Shown: positions 1 to 5,970 of the stretch, one piece after another
How positions within the stretch are numbered: the stretch's first letter is position 1
Layout: each line of letters starts with the position of its first letter
Assembly: GCA_030037515.1 (NCBI GenBank)
Contig: JASHRE010000042.1
Location: 1-7,725, forward strand
DNA: 7,725 nt
From: Candidatus Sulfotelmatobacter sp.
Lineage (GTDB): Bacteria; Acidobacteriota; Terriglobia; Terriglobales; Acidobacteriaceae
Reading direction: 5' to 3'
The notes under the pieces: generated by a model
Told to the model about the DNA's origin: nothing
Seen by the model: only the letters and a program-made list of their open reading frames with translations
Databases searched by the model: none
Position numbers and translations under genes: made by a program

Positions 1-1
1 C

Positions 2-214
2 GCGGAATCGCTGATCGGTTCCTGCCGCGTCGGATTCATGGAACGCCCCGAGCGGCTCGTGCTGGTCATTCTCGGCGCTCTGTTCAACCGCATGGCGCCC
101 GCGCTGTGGGTCATCGCTGTGCTCTCGACCATCACCGTTATCCATCGTATGCGCTATACCTGGACGCGCACCCAGGGCCCGCCCGTGTCACTGACTCCCG
201 GCCAAGCGGCGTAA
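2..214 (+). CDS. CDP-alcohol phosphatidyltransferase family protein, C-terminal part (5' end outside window)
   Basis: Seventy residues are visible before a TAA stop; the start lies upstream of the window. The fragment contains GFMERPERLVLVILGALFN, then a hydrophobic helix (about residues 31-48, MAPALWVIAVLSTITVIH) and a basic tail starting RMRYTWTR. The G-(F/I)-M-E-R-P-E-R segment followed by a last membrane helix is how I recognise the C-terminus of phosphatidylglycerophosphate/phosphatidylinositol-phosphate synthase-like enzymes. These are inner-membrane proteins that join a CDP-activated diacylglycerol to an alcohol head group in phospholipid synthesis. The catalytic DGxxAR...GxxxDxxxD signature would be in the missing N-terminal part, so the substrate cannot be named. 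No convincing terminator follows; the next 140 bases carry nothing I recognise apart from a weak CCCCAG/CTGGGG inverted repeat near 336-352. Confidence 0.8.
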   Translation, partial: AESLIGSCRVGFMERPERLVLVILGALFNRMAPALWVIAVLSTITVIHRMRYTWTRTQGPPVSLTPGQAA

Positions 215-352
215 GCTCGCTTGCTCCCGGCACACTTCGCTTGGCGGCAGTGGCGCAGTTTCTTTTGTCAGCCTCAGCGAGCCGCCGGTCCGATGCTTAT
301 GTTGTTGTCTTTGCCGTAAACAGAAGCCCCAGATTTCGTCGCACTGGGGGGG

Positions 353-670
353 ACGAATGCGGAGATTACGAACCCGCTCATTGTGCTGTGCCGCAAGAAA
401 ATCGCGCGATGGCGCATCTCAAGTCTTGCGATGATTCATTCGTTTTCCGATGGTAATGGGCGGATGGCTCGGTTTCTCCGGGCTCCAGTTCTTGGACGCG
501 AAGGAATACTCGAAGCAGAATTTTCCTCTATCGAGGAATATCCCGGCAGAAACACACGAGACTACTGCGACGTGCTGGCAAAAACTGGCCAAGGATCCCG
601 GCCTCCCCGCAACAGCGCAAAGGAGCGGATTCGCCTTGAGCTGACGGCTCACTTTCGCCAAGCGTGGAAA
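353..670 (+). pseudogene. Fic/DOC-family protein remnant (frameshifted, truncated)
   Basis: From 431 one frame reads MIHSFSDGNGRMARFLRA and continues through REGILEAEFSSIEEY, GRNTRDYCDVLAKTGQGS and ERIRLELTAHFRQAWK to about 670. This is the catalytic-loop half of a Fic domain (canonical HPFxDGNGR, here HSFSDGNGR at 437-463) plus the following helices. Known Fic enzymes transfer AMP or other nucleotide parts onto target proteins. The expected preceding helix, A-M-A-H-L-K, is present at about 406-423 but in another frame; seven bases instead of six separate it from MIH, which points to a one-base insertion. A further block TNPLIV (368-385) lies back in the first frame. The N-terminal half is absent and the sequence after 670 stops matching. 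I infer a dead gene. No plausible start or ribosome site serves this frame, so a functional mini-Fic is unlikely. Confidence 0.7.
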
Positions 671-771
671 TGCCAATCTCGCCCCGGCCGTTCCGAACGG
701 ATACCTTTGCCCGGCCCGGAAACCGCATTCGAGTTGAAGCCGAGGCCGGCGCGGACGCGAGCCTGTCGCGC

Positions 772-1250
772 TCCAGTTCCGCGCAGTCACCATGGACCAA
801 CCGGGCTGGCGCAACCTGCGCGGCCCAGGCTTTGCCGCTGCGGCCGTCTCCGTCACTCGGGGTGGCGCGATCAATCGATCAATTCCCAGTGCCTGAAGCG
901 ACCGGATTCAAGTTTGCCATTCCCGCAACGGCGAAGACGCTTGGGATTCTAGTTTCGTCGATCAATTGCGCGCCAACCGCCACCCCTGCCGTGACTTTCA
1001 GCGAACAATTGCTTTACAACGGAAAGGCAATCGGAACGGCGCACGCCTACACGATTCAGCCATCATCACCGCTCCGGTTCATGGAGGGAGGTTCCGCCAA
1101 TCTGTGGAATACGACATTGACGACGGCGGAAATCGATCGGGAAAGTTTCGCAGTCGCGATTCCGGCATCGATCGGCTTTCCGCGCCAGCCGGCACAAAAG
1201 CCGTGGCCGGCGACGTGCAGATCACGGTCTTTTATGCTCCGCAAGGGAGT
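772..1250 (+). pseudogene. Phage- or surface-type beta-rich protein remnant, multiple frameshifts
   Basis: Recognisable blocks appear in order but in alternating frames: SPWTN (787-801, frame 1), FAAAAVSVTRGGA (831-869, frame 3), QFPVPEATGFKFAIP (frame 1), TLGILVSS through GGSANLWNTTLTTAEIDRESFAVAI (frame 1, to about 1164), then AGTKAVAGDVQITVFYAPQG (frame 3, to about 1245). The pattern WTN...ATGFxFxIP...GIxV...SxxLWxxxLTxAEIxxxxFxVAI...VxxVxITVxY is one I associate with hypothetical proteins of phage structural regions and cell-surface beta domains. Its function is unknown. At least three frame changes are needed to reassemble it, so I call it a pseudogene. Whether it was ever joined to the Fic remnant just upstream cannot be told. 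The stretch 670-772 holds nothing recognisable. Confidence 0.5.
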
Positions 1251-1303
1251 GCGGAGCAGCCCGTCTGTTTCCCAGGCGGGTGTGCGCGCGCCAATCCTGC
1301 TAT

Positions 1304-1326
1304 CCTACCGGATCGCATCCGGTAGG
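1304..1326 (+). terminator. 10-bp perfect hairpin with 3-base loop, terminator-like
   Basis: CCTACCGGAT (1304-1313) pairs perfectly with ATCCGGTAGG (1317-1326) around the loop CGC. The downstream sequence reads CGTTAGGTTTTAAAC, so the T-run is short and displaced; termination on the + strand is possible but not clear-cut. The hairpin lies about 30 bases before the asparaginase start. It could therefore end transcription of the decayed genes, act as a 5' leader structure, or be one copy of a dispersed repeat. Confidence 0.45.
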
Positions 1327-1355
1327 CGTTAGGTTTTAAACTTTGGGGACTCATC

Positions 1356-2306
1356 TTGCCCACTGATCCCGTGCTGGTCGTTCATGGTGGCGCCTGGGCC
1401 ATGCCCGACGACATGGTTGAGGCCCACATCCAGGGCGCGAGGAACGCGCTCCAGGCCGGCTGGCGCGTGCTCGATGGCGGGGGGTCGGCGCTCGATGCCG
1501 TCGAAGAAGCGGTCGTCATCATGGAAGACGATGACACCTTCGATGCAGGGCGCGGCAGCTTTCTCAACCGCGAGGGTCGCGTCCAACTCGATGCCCTCAT
1601 CATGGATGGCGCGACGTTGCGCGCCGGTGGCGTGGGGTGCGTCGAACATCTTCTCAATCCGGTGCGCGCCGCGCGCAAAATCTTGAGCGAGAGCCCTCAC
1701 GTTTATTTTGTGGGCGAGGGCGCAGAGAAATTTGCCGCCGAGCACGGCATTCCACTCTGCAAAAACGAGGATCTGATCATCCCGCGCGAGATGGAACGCT
1801 TGCGCAAATATCAGCAGGAAATCGCACGAGCCGGACGCAGCGACGACTCGTCCTCGCAAGCTGGGAAAGAGTTGTTCGCGCCGGAGATTTCGCACGACAC
1901 AGTGGGCGCGGTCGGGCTCGATCGCGATGGCAATATCGCGGCGGCGACTTCGACCGGAGGCACGCTGAACAAGGCTCCGGGAAGGCTGGGAGATTCCTCA
2001 CTGATCGGATGCGGTTGTTATGCAGACAATCTCAGCGCCGCTGCTTCCACCACCGGATGGGGGGAGCCCATCATGAAACTTGTGCTCGCCAAGTGGACCG
2101 CCGACCGCATTGCAGCGGGCAATCTTCCCGAGTGGGCTGCCCAGGAGGCGATGAACCATTTGAAGCAGCGCCTCGATGGGCATGGCGGGATCATCGTGCT
2201 GAATCGCGATGGCCAGATCGGAATCGCGCACAATACTCCGCGCATGGCCTGGGCGTATCGAACTGTGAAGAAGCAGGAAGCCGGAATCGAGCGCAATGCT
2301 TTGTGA
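1356..2306 (+). CDS. iaaA: Isoaspartyl peptidase / L-asparaginase (plant-type, Ntn-hydrolase)
   Basis: This 316-residue protein is full length for the family. It should hydrolyse beta-aspartyl (isoaspartyl) dipeptides and L-asparagine, recycling damaged peptides; no signal peptide is seen, so a cytoplasmic location is likely. The precursor cleaves itself before the nucleophile Thr182 in HDTVGAVGLD. The other expected residues all sit at a constant offset of +3 from the E. coli enzyme: Thr200 (ATSTGGT), Arg210 and Asp213 (PGRLGD), Thr233 and Gly234 (STTGWGE). The N-terminal VLVVHGGAW strand and the loop DDTFDAGRGSFLNREG (about 59-74) are also typical. The start is TTG at 1356 with GGGGA (1345-1349) six bases upstream; later ATG codons would cut into the VVHGGAW strand. 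The linker before Thr182 (about 150-180) is charged and Ser-rich, as expected of the disordered end of the alpha subunit. It is monocistronic as far as seen. The symbol is at family level. Confidence 0.93.
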   Translation: MPTDPVLVVHGGAWAMPDDMVEAHIQGARNALQAGWRVLDGGGSALDAVEEAVVIMEDDDTFDAGRGSFLNREGRVQLDALIMDGATLRAGGVGCVEHLLNPVRAARKILSESPHVYFVGEGAEKFAAEHGIPLCKNEDLIIPREMERLRKYQQEIARAGRSDDSSSQAGKELFAPEISHDTVGAVGLDRDGNIAAATSTGGTLNKAPGRLGDSSLIGCGCYADNLSAAASTTGWGEPIMKLVLAKWTADRIAAGNLPEWAAQEAMNHLKQRLDGHGGIIVLNRDGQIGIAHNTPRMAWAYRTVKKQEAGIERNAL

Positions 2307-2334
2307 TTCGGCGCAATCAACCTCCCATTCCGCC

Positions 2335-2898
2335 TTATGAACCGCTCCGGTCCACGCGCTGGCCCGAGCGCCCCCCTGTACGTCGACGAGAATCGGATCG
2401 TCCACCGGAAGCCGCCGGTACGATTGGTACCGGATGCTGAGGTTCTCTGCGGTCCGATCCGCTCGCCAGGAAGTGAATTCGACGTAATAAAGAAGACCTT
2501 CCTTGCCTGCCGTGCACGACGTGCTTGCGGGTCGCCAGTTCCCGGTGCGTTTCCGGCGCGGAGTGATCGAGCGCTCCGTTCGGCCACAATGCCAGCGCAA
2601 ACGCCAGCCAGTAAGTCATCGGGAAGAAGGAACCCACGTTTCTGCCGCCTCTGGCCTTCTGCTGAATGTGAGAGGCCAGAATAATGATCGCGAAAAATAG
2701 GATCAGACTAAGCCAGAGAAACGTTGTTTGATCGAGGGGATGGTAAACGGCGATGGCCAGCATCGTTCCGATCAGCCCCACCTTGGGAAGCAGAAAAACC
2801 ACCCGGCTCGATGGAGCGCTTGGCGGAGCAGGTGGCGCAGCAATCTGGCCAAGATCAGAAGTGGGTTGCAGGCTGGTCTGGTCGATGCGCCGGGTGTA
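2335..2898 (-). pseudogene. Frameshifted small membrane protein downstream of the response regulator
   Basis: Read leftward, one frame gives a Pro/Ala/Ser linker (PPAPPSAPSS), then VVFLLPKVGLIGTMLAIAVYH, a strong helix TFLWLSLILFFAIIILASHI and a third hydrophobic stretch MTYWLAFALALW, then ETHRELATRKHVVHG. Near 2495 the sensible reading jumps one frame to GKEGLLYYVEFTSWRADRTAENLSIRY and PVDDPILVDVQGG. The joined product would be a membrane protein with a soluble C-terminal domain that starts with paired YY/VEF strands. A stop (2899-2901) interrupts the frame upstream. Across frames beyond it, a cysteine-containing GFCRAALELS resembles half a zinc ribbon, suggesting the true N-terminus is broken as well. 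The C-terminal end is unclear, because open frames run antisense into the asparaginase gene. Function is unknown. A single sequencing error could explain the 2495 shift but not the upstream stop. Confidence 0.55.
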
Positions 2899-2955
2899 TC
2901 AGGGAAAGCTCAAGCGCGGCCCTGCAAAACCCGCCATCGGATATCACCGTGGCAC

Positions 2956-3597
2956 CTACAACCACCCTTTTGTTCTTGCGATTCGCGCCGCTTCGACGCG
3001 ATTGCTTGCGCCCAGCTTACTGATGGCTTCAGAGAGATAGTTCCGCACCGTGCCGTCGGATAATCCCAGTTCGCTGGCGATGTCGCCGCTGGCCATGCCC
3101 TCGCCTGCCAATCGCAGAACCTGGCGTTCGCGATCGGTCAGAGGATCCATTTCGCCCCAGGCCTCAGTGGCCAGCTCGGGATGAATGACCCGCAGTCCCT
3201 GATGCACGCGGCGCACGGAGTCGGCCAGCTCTTCGGCGCGCATGTCTTTGAGAAGATATCCGGAGGCTCCCGCTTCGAGTGCGCGACGCAAATATCCGGT
3301 GCGGGCGAATGTGGTGACGATGATGACGCGCGTGCCGGTGCGGCGCCGTTTCAACTCCGCTGCGACGTCGAGCCCGCTCATGTTCGGCATTTCGATATCG
3401 GTGATGAAGACGTCAGGCAGGTTGGCCAGCACGGCTTCAAGGGCTTCATTGCCGTTGCGCGCCTGCGCCACGACCGAAATGTCTCCTTCGATCTCGAGCA
3501 GGGCTGCGAGCGCGCCGAGAACCATGGTTTGATCCTCGGCCAAAACCACGCGAATGGTCTTGCGCGCTTCTTTGGGGCGTTCTTTCACGTTAGTCAC
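2956..3597 (-). CDS. DesR/NarL-family response regulator
   Basis: A receiver domain (about residues 14-130) is followed by a LuxR/NarL-type helix-turn-helix (about 150-208). In numbering from the GTG start, the acidic pair is Glu21-Asp22 (LAEDQTM), the phospho-acceptor is Asp67 (FITDIEMPNMSG), the switch threonines are 95-96 and the conserved Lys is 117 (LLKD). The HTH reads LTDRERQVLRLAGEGMASGDIASELGLS and then GTVRNYLSEAISKLGASNR; the NYLSEAISKLGA signature is typical of DesR-like regulators. I prefer GTG at 3597 because GAGAGG lies seven bases before it. The ATG at 3612 has only a weak ribosome site and would add five residues (MRGFT). It is the partner of the kinase encoded 73 bases upstream and probably controls the exporter operon in which both lie. 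Confidence 0.93.
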   Translation of the reverse strand: MTNVKERPKEARKTIRVVLAEDQTMVLGALAALLEIEGDISVVAQARNGNEALEAVLANLPDVFITDIEMPNMSGLDVAAELKRRRTGTRVIIVTTFARTGYLRRALEAGASGYLLKDMRAEELADSVRRVHQGLRVIHPELATEAWGEMDPLTDRERQVLRLAGEGMASGDIASELGLSDGTVRNYLSEAISKLGASNRVEAARIARTKGWL

Positions 3598-3670
3598 GGT
3601 AAAGCCTCTCATCGCGGAGATCTCGGGGGAAGGCCCAGTGATGGCCGAAAGCCGGTGTGTGTTCGAACGC

Positions 3671-4831
3671 TCAGACCGGCTCTTTGAAGGCCACGTCTTT
3701 CAGAGGCAGCGTTATCGTGAGCTTGGTGCCGGATTGATTGCTGCGCATCAGCGTACCTCCGAGCATCTCCACGCGTTCGCGCATACCGCGCAAGCCGTTG
3801 CCTTCTGCAGTCACGAAGCCCAGCCCATCATCGTGAATCTCCAATCTGCACGACCCATTCTGCTGCTCCAGGCGCACGCGGCAGGAGCGCGCGTTGGCGT
3901 GGCGGACGACGTTGGTCACGCCTTCGCGCAGAGCCAGGGACAACACGCTCTCCTGCAGGGCTGGAACCTTGATGGTGGTGGCTGCGTCGCATTGCACGCT
4001 AAGCCCGGCGGTCTCCAGCGTCGATTTCGCCTGCGCCAATTCCGCGGCCAGGCCCTTGGCCCGATATCCGCGGATTGCGTCGCGGACGTCGGACAGAGCC
4101 TGGCGGGAAATTTCCGACACTTCGCGAATCTCTTTTTCCGCCCGCTGCCGATCGCGGTCCATGAGTTTTCCAGCCAGCTCGGATTTCAGGCTGATGACCG
4201 AGAGCGTGTGTCCGAGAACGTCGTGCAGATCGCGGGCGATGCGTTCACGCTCGGCGACTTTTGCCAGATGCTCGATCTCTTCATTCGCCTTGCGCAATTT
4301 TCGATTCATGCGGGTGCGCTCGGCGTTGAACGTATTTCCCGCTCCGATAATGACGGGGAACAAAACCAAGTAGAACAACGCCCAACCAGCCACGTGAAGC
4401 AACAATCCCTCGACGGCAGCAACTGCTCCGATGACTCCCAAACCAAGCCACGCGGCGGCTTGCGTTGCCATGCAGAACGGCAGGATGGCAGCGGCGAAGA
4501 TGAAGAACGTACACGCGCCCTGGTTAATCGGCTGGTACAGAAGTCCAAGCAATATCATGCCGGCGATGTGGCCGAGACGATAGGGGTTCTCGAAGAAGAG
4601 GAGTCCGAAGTACAGAATCAGAAAAATGAGCGCGCCGAGTCCGTCGAGCAGCCAGATGCGCAGACTGGCGTGAGAAAGGACAGGGTCTATGAAAAAGAAA
4701 CCGAGATAGAGCACCCACAGCAGCGGACTCCAGCCGTGGTCTTTATCTTTGAGGAGTGCGCTCCAGGGCTTGAGCTTCCAGCGACCGCCGGTTGCGCAGG
4801 TTGGATTGCGGTTGAAGGACATTGCCGACAT
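3671..4831 (-). CDS. DesK-like sensor histidine kinase (HisKA_3)
   Basis: The N-terminal half is a membrane sensor with about six helices, from roughly residue 36 (GWSPLLWVLYLGFFFI) to 165 (GWALFYLVLFPVIIGAG), with almost no extracellular domain. This suggests it senses within or at the membrane, as DesK and LnrJ-type kinases do. A coiled linker (NAERTRMNRKLRKANEEIEHL) leads to the dimerisation helix ERERIARDLHDVLGHTLSVI with phospho-acceptor His203. The ATPase domain has the N-box EGVTNVVRHANA (Asn307), the G1 box DDGLG (334-338) and the G2 box GLRGMRER. Numbering is from ATG 4831. The start is uncertain: GTG at 4867 and ATG at 4822 are in frame, and the only ribosome-like sequence, AGGGG, is 14 bases before 4831. 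It is followed by its regulator and preceded by the exporter genes, so exporter activity or its substrate is the likely signal. Confidence 0.92.
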   Translation of the reverse strand: MSAMSFNRNPTCATGGRWKLKPWSALLKDKDHGWSPLLWVLYLGFFFIDPVLSHASLRIWLLDGLGALIFLILYFGLLFFENPYRLGHIAGMILLGLLYQPINQGACTFFIFAAAILPFCMATQAAAWLGLGVIGAVAAVEGLLLHVAGWALFYLVLFPVIIGAGNTFNAERTRMNRKLRKANEEIEHLAKVAERERIARDLHDVLGHTLSVISLKSELAGKLMDRDRQRAEKEIREVSEISRQALSDVRDAIRGYRAKGLAAELAQAKSTLETAGLSVQCDAATTIKVPALQESVLSLALREGVTNVVRHANARSCRVRLEQQNGSCRLEIHDDGLGFVTAEGNGLRGMRERVEMLGGTLMRSNQSGTKLTITLPLKDVAFKEPV

Positions 4832-4883
4832 ATGTGTATTGTGATCCCCTAACTCAATTCCGGCCACTGCTCATTGCCGAAGA

Positions 4884-4931
4884 TGACACGGTCGCCGGTT
4901 TCCCGGAGTGCGGCGGAGTGAGCCCGTGTCA
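4884..4931 (-). repeat. Intercistronic inverted repeat between the small membrane gene and the kinase gene
   Basis: TGACACGG (4884-4891) is the perfect complement of CCGTGTCA (4924-4931), separated by a 32-base GC-rich loop. On the transcribed strand the stem begins at the stop codon of the small membrane protein gene and ends about 50 bases before the kinase start. It could be an attenuator or RNA-processing site setting the kinase level below the exporter level. Its arms also begin with the TGACA/TGTCA words found in the palindrome upstream of the operon. Confidence 0.4.
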
Positions 4932-5093
4932 CGGTCTGCCAGCTCCTCTGGGGGAATGTTCGACGGAGGAGTACACCAGCAGCGCGACCGGGATCAGGAC
5001 CGCCAACCACTTCGCTCCGCACAAGAGAGCGGCGATGCCTAAGAGCATGAGCACAGCCGCCCGGGTCAGTGCATTTCTCAATTGCAGACTCAT
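4929..5093 (-). CDS. Small two-helix membrane protein of the exporter operon (uncharacterised)
   Basis: A 54-residue product starts MSLQLRNALTRAAVLMLLGIAALLC and continues GAKWLAVLIPVALLVYSSVEHS before a short polar tail ending RGAGRP. It has two hydrophobic segments (about 11-25 and 27-42) joined by a Gly-Ala-Lys turn and a positive N-terminus, so a helical hairpin in the inner membrane is likely. ATG at 5093 is preceded by GGAG with six bases spacing. An in-frame ATG at 5108 overlaps the permease stop as ATGA and would add five residues (MMELV), so translational coupling to the permease is likely either way. I recognise no family. Its position between permease and kinase suggests an accessory exporter subunit or a link between transporter and sensor; this is inference only. 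Confidence 0.72.
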   Translation of the reverse strand: MSLQLRNALTRAAVLMLLGIAALLCGAKWLAVLIPVALLVYSSVEHSPRGAGRP

Positions 5094-5104
5094 CACAAGC
5101 TCCA

Positions 5105-5920
5105 TCATCCGTACATTTTTTCCTGGTCGCGCTGAAAGCCGATGCGGGCCACGCCCAGGCAAATCATGGTGAAAGCGATCAGGACTTCCCAATGCGTCCA
5201 GCTGGACTGGTGTCCGCCGGCCCCCACAACTCCCAGCGCCAACTGCGACAAGTGATAGGGCGGCAGCACCAAAGCAATCTGTTTGGCGAATTTCGGCAGA
5301 AATGTGACAGGAACCCACAGTCCGCTGCAAAAAGACATCGGCAGATAAATGAGGTTGATGGCCGGAGCAGCGGAATTCGGTCCGGTGAAATAGCCAATTG
5401 CCAGACCCATGGCCGAGAATGGCAGCGATCCAGCGACCAGAGTTCCGAACAATTTGGCGAAGGTGGCGACTGGCATACGCACGCCACCGAAAGCGGCGCC
5501 CAGTGCGAACAGCGCCAGAACGATTACGGTGCTGAAAACCATGCTGGTGATCACTTTCGCCCAGAAATATGCAAATGGAGGCATGGGGCTGGCACGCTTC
5601 ACCTCGAGCCATCCCAGGCCGCGGTCCGAAGCCAGGCCGGCAGCGGTTCCGAACAGCGACGCGCCCATGATGCCGAATGTGCCGTATGTTGCGATGAGAT
5701 AAGTCGGCACGCGCATCCCTCCGATGGCATCATGCGAGTTCAGCAAAAGTCCGAACAGAATATAGAACATGAGGGGAAAGCTGAGCACCGAAGCGGTGTA
5801 CATGCGAACTCGCAGGTACTTCAGAAATTCGTACTTCGTTTCCTTCCAGTAGATGGTGACCGCAGCAGCGGGGAAACGTTCGATTTGCCTGCGGCTGATG
5901 GCAACGGACACGGTGCTCAT
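5105..5920 (-). CDS. ABC-2 type transporter permease
   Basis: This 271-residue integral membrane protein has the six-helix layout of ABC-2 export permeases: helices at about 43-61, 73-95, 119-145, 153-178, 183-207 and 242-262. An amphipathic N-terminal segment (WKETKYEFLKYLRVRMYT) precedes helix 1. The cytoplasmic loop GLGWLEVKRASPMPPFAYFWAKV after helix 2 is the usual ATPase-contacting region. A loop with FLPKFAKQIALVLPPYHL before the last helix is the common ABC-2 PxxYxL-like signature. The start is ATG with AAGGAG six bases upstream, the strongest ribosome site in the operon. The ATPase gene ends 50 bases upstream. It is likely to form the membrane channel of an exporter for a lipid, antibiotic or other amphiphile; the substrate cannot be read from sequence. 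Confidence 0.93.
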   Translation of the reverse strand: MSTVSVAISRRQIERFPAAAVTIYWKETKYEFLKYLRVRMYTASVLSFPLMFYILFGLLLNSHDAIGGMRVPTYLIATYGTFGIMGASLFGTAAGLASDRGLGWLEVKRASPMPPFAYFWAKVITSMVFSTVIVLALFALGAAFGGVRMPVATFAKLFGTLVAGSLPFSAMGLAIGYFTGPNSAAPAINLIYLPMSFCSGLWVPVTFLPKFAKQIALVLPPYHLSQLALGVVGAGGHQSSWTHWEVLIAFTMICLGVARIGFQRDQEKMYG

Positions 5921-5970
5921 TGAGATCTCCTTAGTAGTACTCGCCCGGCCTCCGGGCTCGCCGATGGTTT

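Noticed and set aside
1329..1895. 188-residue - strand frame opposite the asparaginase gene
   Set aside because: Antisense shadow; the + strand product has all catalytic residues of the Ntn-hydrolase family.
2490..2505. Programmed ribosomal frameshift in the membrane-protein remnant
   Set aside because: No canonical slippery heptamer at GGCAGGCAAGGAAGG, and the upstream stop and missing N-terminus point to decay instead.
3554..4852. 432-residue + strand open frame opposite the kinase gene
   Set aside because: It is the antisense shadow of the kinase and regulator genes, which carry full family motifs; the + product is Gln/Arg/His-rich without recognisable domains.
5069..5923. 284-residue + strand open frame opposite the permease gene
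   Set aside because: Antisense shadow of an intact ABC-2 permease with a strong ribosome site; the + product is low-complexity and polar.
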